From: Pectobacterium cacticida
Lineage (GTDB): Bacteria > Pseudomonadota > Gammaproteobacteria > Enterobacterales > Enterobacteriaceae
Reading direction: 5' to 3'
Assembly: GCF_036885195.1 (NCBI RefSeq)
Contig: NZ_CP133656.1
Location: 496,001 to 560,000, forward strand
Length of the DNA stretch: 64,000 bases
Positions 25,015 through 33,682 of this stretch are shown one piece after another. Numbering within the stretch: the first letter of the stretch is position 1; the number at the start of each line of letters is the position of its first letter. The notes under the pieces were generated by a model that was not told where the DNA came from, made no database searches, and was given only the letters and a program-made list of their open reading frames with translations. The position numbers and the translations under genes were made by a program.

Positions 25015-26043
25015 GTGAAGACGGCTGTCGATAATAGAATTCAACAGGTGTTAATGACCTGGCAACAAAAACGTGGCGCATTTAGCGCATTTTCCCGTAG
25101 CGTGCTGGCTATTCTACTTTTTACGGCGGGGCTATGTGGAAATGCGTTTGCTGCACCCGCGACGGTACCGCTAGCGACAGAAAATACCGCACCCACGACG
25201 GCACCGTCAGCGGCAGGAGACGCAACTCAGCCAGCAATGCCAAATCCTTCTACGCCTGCGACACCCGATACGACGTCAGCGCTTACGCTGCCAGCGAGTG
25301 CGGCGGCGGGGAGTAATAACCTGATGCAAACCGACTTATCCGTCTGGGGTATGTATCAACATGCCGACGCCGTGGTGAAAACGGTGATGATCGGTTTGCT
25401 GCTGGCCTCGGTGATTACCTGGGCGATCTTCTTTAGCAAAAGTGTCGGCATGTCCGGCGCTAAACGCCGCTTGCGCCGTGAATATCTGGCGCTGGAACAG
25501 GCGAGAACGCTGGAGGAGGCGCTGGATACGGCTGAAGCATTCAAAGCTGGCAGCGTCGCACAGCAATTGCTGGCGGATGCGCAGAACGAACTGGAGCTTT
25601 CCGCACGTTCTGATGACAATAACGGCATTAAAGAGCGTACCGCATTCCGTCTGGAGCGCCGTGTGGCAGCTACTGGCCGTTATATGGGGCGAGGAAATGG
25701 CTATTTGGCCACGGTCGGTGCGATTGCGCCTTTTGTCGGCCTGTTCGGTACGGTATGGGGCATCATGAACAGCTTCATTGGTATCGCGCAAACGCAAACG
25801 ACAAATCTGGCGGTTGTCGCGCCAGGGATCGCAGAAGCCCTGCTGGCGACGGCGATCGGCCTGGTCGCGGCGATCCCTGCGGTGGTTATCTACAACGTTT
25901 TTGCTCGCTCGATTGCGGGCTATAAAGCGATGGTCGGCGATGTGGCGGCACAAGTACTGCTGTTGCAAAGTCGCGATCTGGATGTTGCCGCCAGCCATGA
26001 AAATCTGGCGGCATCGGCGGCGCATAAACTGCGGGTGGGTTGA
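25015..26043 (+). CDS. exbB: TonB-system proton channel subunit ExbB, long form
   Basis: The GTG start at 25015 follows GGAGG by 6 bases. The 342-residue protein is about 100 residues longer than E. coli ExbB (244). The extra N-terminus has a hydrophobic stretch at about 25-45 that looks like a cleavable signal, then a Pro/Thr/Ala-rich segment to about 100. The ExbB core has three membrane segments, with FVGLFGTVWGIMNSF in the middle of the protein and GIAEALLATAIGLVAAIPAVV after it. With ExbD it couples the proton gradient to TonB for siderophore and vitamin uptake. A Fur box lies upstream and exbD follows after 3 bases. Confidence 0.95.
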   Translation: MKTAVDNRIQQVLMTWQQKRGAFSAFSRSVLAILLFTAGLCGNAFAAPATVPLATENTAPTTAPSAAGDATQPAMPNPSTPATPDTTSALTLPASAAAGSNNLMQTDLSVWGMYQHADAVVKTVMIGLLLASVITWAIFFSKSVGMSGAKRRLRREYLALEQARTLEEALDTAEAFKAGSVAQQLLADAQNELELSARSDDNNGIKERTAFRLERRVAATGRYMGRGNGYLATVGAIAPFVGLFGTVWGIMNSFIGIAQTQTTNLAVVAPGIAEALLATAIGLVAAIPAVVIYNVFARSIAGYKAMVGDVAAQVLLLQSRDLDVAASHENLAASAAHKLRVG

Positions 26044-26046
26044 GTC

Positions 26047-26472
26047 ATGGCGATGCATTTGAAGGAGGACGTGAATGATGACGGCGAAATGCATGACATT
26101 AACGTCACGCCGTTCATTGACGTCATGCTGGTTCTGTTGATTATCTTTATGGTTGCGGCACCGCTGGCCACGGTAGACATTCGTGTCGATCTGCCTGCAT
26201 CCTCGGCCGCGCCGCAACCGCGACCGGAAAAACCGCTTTATCTGACGGTAAAAGCGGATAAGCAAATGTTTCTGGGGGAAGAGGCGATCAACGAGCAGTC
26301 GCTGGCTCAGGTGCTGGATGCGAAAACTAACGCTAATAAAGAAACGACAATTTTCTTCCAGGCGGATAAAAGCGTCGATTATGAAACCATCATGAGTGTA
26401 ATGGATTCACTGCGTAAAGCGGGTTACCTTAAGGTTGGCCTGGTCGGCGCGGAAACGGCCGCCGCTAAATAA
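26047..26472 (+). CDS. exbD: TonB-system subunit ExbD
   Basis: The 141-residue protein matches E. coli ExbD, with the single membrane helix at about 22-42 and the essential aspartate D25 in PFIDVML. The periplasmic domain with ADKSVDYETIM follows. It forms the ExbB5-ExbD2 motor that energises TonB. It starts three bases after exbB and a strong terminator follows, closing the operon. Confidence 0.97.
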   Translation: MAMHLKEDVNDDGEMHDINVTPFIDVMLVLLIIFMVAAPLATVDIRVDLPASSAAPQPRPEKPLYLTVKADKQMFLGEEAINEQSLAQVLDAKTNANKETTIFFQADKSVDYETIMSVMDSLRKAGYLKVGLVGAETAAAK

Positions 26473-26490
26473 CGATTGAAGGCGGTTTAA

Positions 26491-26550
26491 GAAAGAATGC
26501 GGGATGAGCAACCGGGGAATCACGTCCAGCTCAATCCGCATTCTTTTTTT
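26491..26550. terminator. Terminator between exbD and scrR
   Basis: AAAGAATGCGG and CCGCATTCTTT form an 11-bp stem with a long partly paired loop, followed by a T-run on the plus strand and by TTCTTAAA on the minus strand. It can serve exbD and convergent scrR. Confidence 0.85.
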
Positions 26551-26598
26551 ACACCCATCGATCGGTGTTACGTTCTGGAGGCGCAATTTGAGCAGGCG

Positions 26599-27618
26599 CT
26601 ATGCCCGTGAATCAGGGTGACGCCAGTGAATACGTGTTGGAATATAGCGCTGAACGTCTTCAAGCGGCTGTTGCGCAATCAGGCTTGTTACCATCTCAAA
26701 GCTACTGCGCGCCAAATTTTCACAATCCTGCGCCACGGTATCGATCTTCAACGGTAGACAATCAAACAGATAGTGATCGTCAAAACAGCATAAACGGATA
26801 CCGCTTTCCATCAGGTCATGCTGGTTCATATAACGCAGCACGCCCTCCATCAGGCCGCAGGCGGCGACAAATAGCGCTTGCGGCGGGCGCCCCAGCGTGG
26901 CGCACAGTTGGGCAAACATTTCATAACCCGAGCTGGAATGGTAGCTACCGTGAAGAATCCATTCGGGTTTGCATTCGATTCCCGCACGTGCCAGCCCGAG
27001 CTGGAACCCCTCCAGACGGTGTCGCGTCGGGGAAATCCGCGGTTGTCCACCGATGAAATAAAACTCATCATGATGCTGGCGGGCGATACGTTCGATCATT
27101 TCCGCCGTTGATTCTACCGCCTCAGAAATCACCATTGGCAACGTGGAGTGACCGATAGCACGGTCAAACAGCACAACAGGCAACTGCTGATTAATCTTCT
27201 GGTATTCAGTATCGGTGAGCAGGCTGGAGGCGACAATCAGCCCATCGACCTGACGCTGCACCAGGCTGTTGACCGCCATCATTTCCTGACTGGCATTTTC
27301 ATCGGTGCAGGCAATCAGCAACTGTAGCCCGGCTTCCCGGCACAGCATCTCTAACTCACGGGAAATGACCGCAAAACCATAGTTAGTCATTTCCGGCACC
27401 ACCAGCCCCAACGTATTGCTACGTGAGGAGCGCAGTGAACGGGCGTGAATACTGGGCTGATAACGCTGCTCATGTGCGATGGCCAGAATGCGATCGCGGG
27501 TTTCATCAGAAACACGGAACTCTTTACTACGCCCGTTGAGCACCAGACTGGCCGTGGATTTAGACACCCCAGCCAGTGCGGCGATATCACTGATTGTTAT
27601 GCGTTTAGTCGGTTTCAC
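26599..27618 (-). CDS. scrR: Sucrose operon repressor ScrR (LacI family)
   Basis: The 339-residue LacI-family protein has an N-terminal helix-turn-helix at about 8-28 (ISDIAALAGVSKSTASLVLNGRS) and a hinge helix. A periplasmic-binding-protein-like effector domain follows from about 65 on. In characterised scr systems ScrR represses the sucrose genes and is released by fructose or fructose-1-phosphate. It is the last gene of the minus-strand scr cluster, 30 bp after scrB. Palindromic operators with a central CG are visible upstream of scrY and, as a half site, of scrK. Confidence 0.93.
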   Translation of the reverse strand: MKPTKRITISDIAALAGVSKSTASLVLNGRSKEFRVSDETRDRILAIAHEQRYQPSIHARSLRSSRSNTLGLVVPEMTNYGFAVISRELEMLCREAGLQLLIACTDENASQEMMAVNSLVQRQVDGLIVASSLLTDTEYQKINQQLPVVLFDRAIGHSTLPMVISEAVESTAEMIERIARQHHDEFYFIGGQPRISPTRHRLEGFQLGLARAGIECKPEWILHGSYHSSSGYEMFAQLCATLGRPPQALFVAACGLMEGVLRYMNQHDLMESGIRLCCFDDHYLFDCLPLKIDTVAQDCENLARSSFEMVTSLIAQQPLEDVQRYIPTRIHWRHPDSRA

Positions 27619-27648
27619 CGCGAGGTCTGCTATCAGAAAAAAGAGACG

Positions 27649-29058
27649 CTATTCTATCACGCATGGCGCTAACAGCCAGTGTTGTAGCGTTAACTGCCCG
27701 GAACCACTGAATGTCATCATCGCGTCGTTTTCCGAAAAATAGCGCGCGGACATCACGGCCTCACCCTCATTGATGAACACTTCAATGCTGGATCGATCGC
27801 ACAATAGCTGCAATTGGCGAAGAGGGCCGCGCCAGTAGCGATGTTCGGGTTCACCTGTGCGCCGATTGTGTCGGCTCATGGTCACTCGTTCCCCATCCCA
27901 ACAGAGCACCAGTTGAGAGGCGAGGCTGAGCTGGAATTCACCCTGAACGGAAATAATAGTTTCTGCGCTACACATACGCAGCGGCGCGGCGTAGTCGGCA
28001 GTTCCCTGCCAAGTGACATGCTGCCTGCGTAGTTGTTGCAGTTCGCGCGCGGGACGTTGGTAAATACGATCGCCGTGCAGCGTGAGTTCACGCGGACAGG
28101 TCATGGTATGGATCCAGCCGTAATCGATCGTCGGTTCAAAAAATTCGTTATCGTCAGGAATTGACATCCAGCCGAATAGCAAACGCCGCCCGTCTTCACT
28201 CAATGTGGTTTGCGGCGCATAAAACTCGAAACCGAGATCCAGTTCCTGGAAGCCTTGATGTGAATAAAGGCCGTTTTGGTAATCGAGTGAACCGATGAAA
28301 TAACCGGCCTGAAAGGTATTCAGATAGCGTTCATCTTCGGCAGGGATGCCTTGCGGACAACAGATCAGGATATCGTTGCCGTCTAATGGAAACAGGTCAG
28401 GGCATTCCCACATGTAGCCAAATTCACCAAGTCCACCCAAACGCGAACCGGCGATCTCACCGATCTTTTCCCATGCGAGCAGATCTTCAGAACGGTAGAG
28501 CAGCACCTTCCCCTGAAGATCGCGATCCTGTGCACCGAGCACCATGTACCAGCGGTTATCATGACGCCACACTTTCGGATCGCGGACGTGACCGGTGTAA
28601 CCGTCGGGAAGCGTCAGAACCGCCCCTAGCTTGTCATATTCGCCGTGAGCGTTTTCGCGAGCGAGACATTGAAACGCGGTGCGTGAACCATCGTCATACT
28701 TCACATTGCCGGTATATATCAGCACGATCGCGCCCCGATCGACGACAGCGGAACCGGAATAACAGCCGTGGCTTTCATAGCTTTCGCTCGGCACGAGCGC
28801 GACGGGTTCATGACGCCAGTTCACCAGATCGACAGAACTCCAGTGCCCCCAGAATTTTGCCCCGTGGGCACAGGCGAGAGGATTCCACTGATAAAACAGA
28901 TGGTAGCGCCCATTATGGTGAATAAATCCGTTCGGATCGTTAAGCAAGCCAACGCACGGCGACAAATGCCAGTTTGGGCGATAAGGATCTTCCTGTTTGC
29001 GTGAATGGGCAGACATCAGGGCGAGTGCCGTGCGTTTTAGCAAGTGGATTTCCTTCAT
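27649..29058 (-). CDS. scrB: Sucrose-6-phosphate hydrolase
   Basis: The 469-residue GH32 enzyme cleaves sucrose-6-phosphate to glucose-6-phosphate and fructose in the cytosol. The nucleophile is D41 in the NDPNG motif, the transition-state aspartate lies in the RDPKVW motif, and the acid/base glutamate in ECPDLF. The C-terminal beta-sandwich domain is present. Its ATG shares one base with the scrA stop (TAATG), so translation is coupled. Confidence 0.96.
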   Translation of the reverse strand: MKEIHLLKRTALALMSAHSRKQEDPYRPNWHLSPCVGLLNDPNGFIHHNGRYHLFYQWNPLACAHGAKFWGHWSSVDLVNWRHEPVALVPSESYESHGCYSGSAVVDRGAIVLIYTGNVKYDDGSRTAFQCLARENAHGEYDKLGAVLTLPDGYTGHVRDPKVWRHDNRWYMVLGAQDRDLQGKVLLYRSEDLLAWEKIGEIAGSRLGGLGEFGYMWECPDLFPLDGNDILICCPQGIPAEDERYLNTFQAGYFIGSLDYQNGLYSHQGFQELDLGFEFYAPQTTLSEDGRRLLFGWMSIPDDNEFFEPTIDYGWIHTMTCPRELTLHGDRIYQRPARELQQLRRQHVTWQGTADYAAPLRMCSAETIISVQGEFQLSLASQLVLCWDGERVTMSRHNRRTGEPEHRYWRGPLRQLQLLCDRSSIEVFINEGEAVMSARYFSENDAMMTFSGSGQLTLQHWLLAPCVIE

Positions 29059-30428
29059 TATTCGCTATCCGTTTTATATTTCAGCAGTAAGGAAATAACA
29101 AAGGCGGCGCCGAACGCAATCAACATTCCAATCAAATAGTTGAGCATGGAGTTCCCTTGTACGATGGCCAACCCCGGAAAACCCGTCAACCCGACCGCCG
29201 TCATATTAACGTGATTAAACACGACCCATGCGCCGCCGAGCGCGCCGCCTGCCAGTGCCGCCAGAAACGGCTTAATGAAGCGCAGATTGATACCAAAGAT
29301 CGCGGCCTCCGTGATCCCCAACAGGCAAGAAAGCCCGGCCGGGACGGCAATGGCGCGTGTTTTGGCGTCGCGTGTTTTGAAATAGACTGCCAGACACGCG
29401 CCGCCCTGCGCCACATTCGCCATTGCCCAAATTGGTAATAGGAAGTTGACGCCGATAGTCGGGTTGCCAAGTAATCCAGCTTCAATGGCATGGAAGCTGT
29501 GGTGAACGCCCGTAATCACAATCACCGAGTAGAGGCCGCCGAACAGCAAACCGGCCAGCCAGCCGGCGTGGGCAATGAGCGTGCTGAGGACGAAAGAAAT
29601 ACCGTCGCCCAGCGCGCGCCCGGCCGGGCCGATGATTAGCATGGCGACGAAGCCGGAAATAATCACGGTTAAAAATGGCGTCACGATGATGTCTAGCGCG
29701 TCAGGAACGACTTTACGCAGGCGCTTTTCCACGGTACTCATGAACCAGACGGCCAAGAGTACCGGAAACACCGTGCCTTGATAGCCGATCATCGCGATGT
29801 CCAGGCCGAAAAGATGCATGGTTTGAAAACCGCCCGCGATGCCCCAGGCATTGGTCAGCGCAGGGTGCGTCAGAATTCCGCCCAGCGTCGCCCCCAGATA
29901 GGGGTTACCGCCGAATTCACGTGCGGCGGTAAAACCAATCAGGATAGGCAGGATGATAAAGGCCGCGGAACTGAACATATCGAGCATCACAAAGATCGCA
30001 CTATTGGCGTCAACCCAGCCATAGGTCTTGATCATGCCGAGCAGCCCCATTAATAGGCCGGAAGCAATGATGGCTGGCATGATAGGCACAAAGATATTCG
30101 ATAGCAGACGCGCCAGACGTTGCAGCGGGTTCAGCTTTTTCGCCGCGATAGAGGCGGCTTCGGATTTGCTCGATTCACTGATGCCCGCCGCTTTGATGAA
30201 CTCGGCATACACTTTGTTGACCAGCCCGGTGCCGAAAATGATCTGCATTTGTCCGGCATTCTGGAAGCAGCCTTTAACGCCGTCGACGTTCTCGATAGCC
30301 TTCTTATCGGCCAGACTATCGTCATTCAGCACCAGACGCAGGCGGGTCGCACAGTGGGCCGCGCTGACGATGTTTTCTTTCCCGCCAAGCAGGGGGACGA
30401 GTGCGGCGGCGGTAGCGTGGATATCCAT
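29058..30428 (-). CDS. scrA: Sucrose phosphotransferase enzyme IIBC
   Basis: The 456-residue protein imports and phosphorylates sucrose to sucrose-6-phosphate. The IIB domain is N-terminal with the phosphorylated cysteine C26 in AAHCATRLRL. The membrane IIC domain starts near residue 110 and shows about ten hydrophobic segments with the GVHHSFHAIE motif. No IIA domain is fused, so it must use a IIA from elsewhere, usually Crr of the glucose system. It lies between scrY and scrB. Confidence 0.96.
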   Translation of the reverse strand: MDIHATAAALVPLLGGKENIVSAAHCATRLRLVLNDDSLADKKAIENVDGVKGCFQNAGQMQIIFGTGLVNKVYAEFIKAAGISESSKSEAASIAAKKLNPLQRLARLLSNIFVPIMPAIIASGLLMGLLGMIKTYGWVDANSAIFVMLDMFSSAAFIILPILIGFTAAREFGGNPYLGATLGGILTHPALTNAWGIAGGFQTMHLFGLDIAMIGYQGTVFPVLLAVWFMSTVEKRLRKVVPDALDIIVTPFLTVIISGFVAMLIIGPAGRALGDGISFVLSTLIAHAGWLAGLLFGGLYSVIVITGVHHSFHAIEAGLLGNPTIGVNFLLPIWAMANVAQGGACLAVYFKTRDAKTRAIAVPAGLSCLLGITEAAIFGINLRFIKPFLAALAGGALGGAWVVFNHVNMTAVGLTGFPGLAIVQGNSMLNYLIGMLIAFGAAFVISLLLKYKTDSE

Positions 30429-30508
30429 ATTATTCCTCTTTTTTCAGTCGGATATACAGTTAAGGGGACGCCGATGAGCAGGTGATCGACGCCAAAGCGA
30501 AATACGGT

Positions 30509-32044
30509 TTAGAACCAGGTTTCCATCTGGACGCCGACGTTCCATTCACCACCGGCTTTGAAGCCAGTGGAGCCAAATGTGTCTTCACTGGAGTAGTTAT
30601 CCAGCCGTTTGTCCCAATCCATATAGCTGGCAAACACGCGCAGTTCGGGGCGGCTAAAGAAGTTGCCGATATCACCGACCTTGAAGGTGGGTGCGAATGT
30701 CAGCTTGTAGAAACCACCGCTTACCTGATTCAGACGACGATAACTGCGCGGATCGAGATCCATATATTGATAACTACCCTCATAGGCCAGAGCAAAATTT
30801 TCGGTGATTTCCTGAATCAGGCGCGCATTAAATGTGATCCACTGATAGCTATCGCCGCTGACGTAACGATCTTTGCTGCTTTGCGCCAGAATGGATGGCG
30901 CAAAACTCCAGGTCTTGTTTAACGCGGTGGTGCCGTAGGTCGCCAGTCGCCAGGTATTGGCATCATTGGTGAGATTGCCATCTGAACCGATGTTCTTCAC
31001 CTCTCCGCCGAGCCCGTGACCGTAAAGGATCGCGGTTTTCGCTGTTCCGTCGCGTAAGCCGTAGAAGCTGTCGCTGTGGTAGGCCAGCATCGCGTGATAG
31101 CCTTTATCGCCCGCATGCGTGTTGGTAACGAGCGTGCTATCGCGGCTGGTTCCCGTGTTGGCTTTTATCTCGTTATTCTTCGCCTTCATGCCGCTTAGCA
31201 TCAACTGGAATGGCCCGATGTAGTTGTTCGCGGTAAAAACGTAGTTTTTAATGTCGTTATCCAGCGCGGTGATTTCGCCAAGGCTACGGCCATACAACGA
31301 AAAGTTACTCTTAGCTCTCTCCGCCCATTTCACGTCATAGATCCCGCCGCCGGTGCCGGCGAGGAAGACGACATCACTATCGAGCCAGTGAATATCGAAG
31401 TTATCGCGATCGAAGCGTTTTCCCGCCCACAGCGTGGTGTCCTTGAACGCGCCGTTAAAGGTGGGGAGCGAACCCAGTTCGACAAAGGCTTCACGGATGT
31501 TCAGGTCGCTGCTGTCCGCTGTCCAATCGTTATAGCTGCGCTGGCCGTCCGCCATCATCACCTTAAAGCGGGTGGTCGCGCCGTTATCCAGCTTTTGCTT
31601 ATGTTCCAGTTTGAGCTCAACGTAGGTATCGTCTTCATTCCCCAGGCGACCGATATGCCCACCGGTCTGGCCCGCGGGCGACATGCTCGGGCCAATATCG
31701 GTTTTGGCGCTGGTGGCGGAGTCATTGATCGACAGCCCGGAGCGCGCATAGCCGTGGAATTCAAACCCCTCGGCGAACGACTTTTGCTGGGAGAGGGCCG
31801 TTGTGCGCTGTTCAACCTGCTGAGTTTTCTGTTCGGTGAGCGCGGTGCGGGCAGCGAGCTGCCGGGTCTGCTTTTCAGCGGCATCGGCCCTGGCCTCTGC
31901 GGCCTGAGCACGAGCCTCTGCCTGTTGTAAACGCTGCTCCATAGCGTTCAGGCGGGTTTCAATTGAATCGGTATTGGCAGCGGAAACATAAAATGGGGAA
32001 CAGAGTAATAACTCTATCGTCACAGCAAGGTGGCTTGGTTTCAT
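30509..32044 (-). CDS. scrY: Sucrose-specific outer-membrane porin ScrY
   Basis: The 511-residue precursor has a signal peptide ending near residue 22 (YVSAANT) and a periplasmic coiled coil at about 25-90 made of Glu/Ala/Arg/Gln repeats. An 18-stranded LamB-type barrel follows that ends in a C-terminal aromatic residue (VGVQMETWF). It lets sucrose across the outer membrane. It is transcribed with scrA, 80 bp upstream. A CRP site and a palindromic operator lie between it and scrK. Confidence 0.95.
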   Translation of the reverse strand: MKPSHLAVTIELLLCSPFYVSAANTDSIETRLNAMEQRLQQAEARAQAAEARADAAEKQTRQLAARTALTEQKTQQVEQRTTALSQQKSFAEGFEFHGYARSGLSINDSATSAKTDIGPSMSPAGQTGGHIGRLGNEDDTYVELKLEHKQKLDNGATTRFKVMMADGQRSYNDWTADSSDLNIREAFVELGSLPTFNGAFKDTTLWAGKRFDRDNFDIHWLDSDVVFLAGTGGGIYDVKWAERAKSNFSLYGRSLGEITALDNDIKNYVFTANNYIGPFQLMLSGMKAKNNEIKANTGTSRDSTLVTNTHAGDKGYHAMLAYHSDSFYGLRDGTAKTAILYGHGLGGEVKNIGSDGNLTNDANTWRLATYGTTALNKTWSFAPSILAQSSKDRYVSGDSYQWITFNARLIQEITENFALAYEGSYQYMDLDPRSYRRLNQVSGGFYKLTFAPTFKVGDIGNFFSRPELRVFASYMDWDKRLDNYSSEDTFGSTGFKAGGEWNVGVQMETWF

Positions 32045-32105
32045 TTTTTCATTCTCGTCGTGAAGGAGATTTATAGTTTTGTTTTTTATGTTTAGCTAAA
32101 ATGCT

Positions 32106-32115
32106 AAACCGGTTT
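32106..32115. promoter_or_regulatory. ScrR operator upstream of scrY
   Basis: AAACCGGTTT is a perfect palindrome centred on CG, as expected for a LacI-family operator, in the context CTAAACCGGTTT. A second palindrome TTTAGCTAAA lies at 32091-32100. The operator is about 62 bases upstream of the scrY ATG. Confidence 0.7.
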
Positions 32116-32153
32116 TTCATGAGGAAAATAAGAGCCAGTAGACGGGTTGGCAA

Positions 32154-32167
32154 GTGAATTTACTCAC
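32154..32167. promoter_or_regulatory. CRP site upstream of scrY
   Basis: GTGA-ATTTAC-TCAC is a perfect CRP core with the 6-base centre. It sits about 45 bp further upstream than the ScrR operator, a spacing that would suit catabolite activation of scrYABR. Confidence 0.7.
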
Positions 32168-32225
32168 CCGATTCTGTAACTGTGATCCTGACTACAAAAC
32201 CGGGTCGTGCCGACGCCGGCCGTAG

Positions 32226-33161
32226 CTACGGCAGTTCATGCACCTGTTTCGCATAGGGGAGTGCGGTCATCGCGCCTTTGGCCGTTGTCGCCAGGGCTCC
32301 GCAGCGCTGCGCCTGCGTGATAATCGGCTCCCAGTTAAGCGGCTGTGACAGATCGTCGTACTGTGCCAGACCGTGCAATAAACCGGCGACGAAAGCGTCA
32401 CCTGCCCCGGTGGTGTCGACAGGCGTCACTGCCGGGGCAACAAAGTGTCGTCGCTGGCGGCGATCGTGTAGCCAGACGCCTTCTCCGCCCAGCGTCACCA
32501 GCAATAACTGGGTAGGGAAGCGCTGCATAAATTGTTCGATTCCGGCTTCGATATTCAGGGCTGGACAGAGGAAAGCCAACTCCTCGCGTGATAACTTCAC
32601 CACGTCGGCCAGCATCAGCGCTTGTGCCAACACATCGCGTAGTTCCTGCTGGCTTTGCCAGAGATCGTCGCGGATATTGGGGTCGAAACTGACGTGCCCC
32701 TGTGCGGCCTTGATCCGCTGGATCGCGGCAAATGCCGTGCTGCGCGATGGTTCCTGCGACAGTGCAATTGAGCAGAAATGCAGCCACTCATTTTGGCTGA
32801 ATTGCGGCAGATCTTCCGGCTGCAAAAAGAGGTCGGCGCTGGGGCGCACCATAAACGTGAAGGTGCGCTCCCCCCTATCATCAAGGCTCACGACCACGGT
32901 CGATGTACGGTGAAAAGCATCATGCGTCATATAATGCGTATCGACATTTTCCTGCGCCAACACGGTGGTTAGAAAATGCCCAAAAACATCGTCGCCAACA
33001 CGACCAATAAAGGCGCTGTTTCCCCCCAGTCTGGCAATGCCGACGGCGACGTTAGCGGGCGCGCCGCCGGGGCATTTCAGATAGCGCTCCGCATCTTCCG
33101 GAATCAGATCGACGACCGCGTCGCCCATAACCCAAATTCGATTTGCCATAACGTTTTTCAT
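32226..33161 (-). CDS. scrK: Fructokinase ScrK
   Basis: The 311-residue PfkB-family kinase phosphorylates the fructose released by ScrB. The N-terminal GGAPANVAVGIARLGG motif and the C-terminal DTTGAGDAFVAG motif with the catalytic aspartate are both intact. A second in-frame ATG four codons downstream (33149) would give a start closer to relatives, and neither has a clear ribosome site. The stop overlaps a 14-bp palindrome GCCGTAGCTACGGC. It is first in gene order and is separated from scrY by 180 bp with regulatory sites, so scrY has its own promoter. Confidence 0.94.
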   Translation of the reverse strand: MKNVMANRIWVMGDAVVDLIPEDAERYLKCPGGAPANVAVGIARLGGNSAFIGRVGDDVFGHFLTTVLAQENVDTHYMTHDAFHRTSTVVVSLDDRGERTFTFMVRPSADLFLQPEDLPQFSQNEWLHFCSIALSQEPSRSTAFAAIQRIKAAQGHVSFDPNIRDDLWQSQQELRDVLAQALMLADVVKLSREELAFLCPALNIEAGIEQFMQRFPTQLLLVTLGGEGVWLHDRRQRRHFVAPAVTPVDTTGAGDAFVAGLLHGLAQYDDLSQPLNWEPIITQAQRCGALATTAKGAMTALPYAKQVHELP

Positions 33162-33193
33162 CTCATGATAGGTAAACTGTTGGCTAAAATAGA

Positions 33194-33208
33194 AGAATCG
33201 GTTTAGCT
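33194..33208. promoter_or_regulatory. Possible ScrR operator upstream of scrK
   Basis: GAATCGGTTTAGCT, read on the other strand as AGCTAAACCGATTC, shares GCTAAACCG with the operator upstream of scrY. It lies about 35 bases upstream of the scrK start, a normal place for a repressor site. Confidence 0.5.
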
Positions 33209-33493
33209 GTGCAATGTCAATATTATCCTGTCGGCAAAATATCTCGGTGGTATAGCGCGGTATCTCATAAGCGGTATGCGTTACATTTATTAGTTAACTA
33301 TTTGTGTAACCATGTTTTTTTGACATTTTGTCGTAAAAAAAGGAAAGTGAACGAGATCGGGTTTCTGCTATCGCAGGTTAAATAAAATCCATTTCTACCC
33401 GATACCCTTTATGTCGCTCGGCATACAGCGTGACAGCCATAAGGAACAGACTAATAGCCCTAATGGGATAGGTTCTAAGAAGGAGAGAATCAT
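33209..33493. other. Intergenic region upstream of scrK and the bactofilin cluster
   Basis: This AT-rich stretch separates divergent scrK and the small gene at 33494. Apart from the regulatory half site to its left and the repeat end at 33453-33479 I see no gene or RNA. A GGAGAG ribosome site at its right end serves the small gene. Confidence 0.5.
33453..33479. repeat. Isolated end of the MITE-like element
   Basis: On the minus strand this sequence reads CTTAGAACCTATCCCATTAGG and continues GGCTATT. It matches the left end of the element at 22415 at nearly every base. The rest of the element is absent, so this is a solo end or truncated copy. It lies just before the ribosome site of the small gene at 33494. 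Confidence 0.7.
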
Positions 33494-33682
33494 ATGGCGA
33501 ATAAAATCTTGGATAACATGCTGGATGAATTAAAAACGGTAGTTAAACAGCACGTCGGCGATGGCGCAGATGTCCAGATCGACATCCGCTATCTGGAAGG
33601 GGGGCGTAAAGCGCTACGTATTACCATTCCGGATATTTCTACTCTGGACATTGAATTTAATCGGCATTCCGATCGTGCGTAA
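33494..33682 (+). CDS. Small protein of unknown function upstream of the bactofilin gene
   Basis: I do not recognise this 62-residue protein. It has an amphipathic N-terminal half (MANKILDNMLDELKTVVKQH) and a basic, beta-like C-terminal half, with no signal peptide or membrane helix. The ATG follows AGGAGAG at good spacing, so it is probably translated. Its last codons overlap the GTG that likely starts the membrane bactofilin gene, which suggests coupled translation and a shared role. Confidence 0.65.
   Translation: MANKILDNMLDELKTVVKQHVGDGADVQIDIRYLEGGRKALRITIPDISTLDIEFNRHSDRA

Noticed and set aside
25336..26265. 309-codon frame on the minus strand
   Set aside because: It is antisense to exbB and exbD and very rich in Arg, Gln and His, the usual signature of a shadow frame.
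28386..28925. 179-codon frame on the plus strand inside scrB
   Set aside because: It is antisense to conserved GH32 motifs and has a biased Arg/His/Ser composition.
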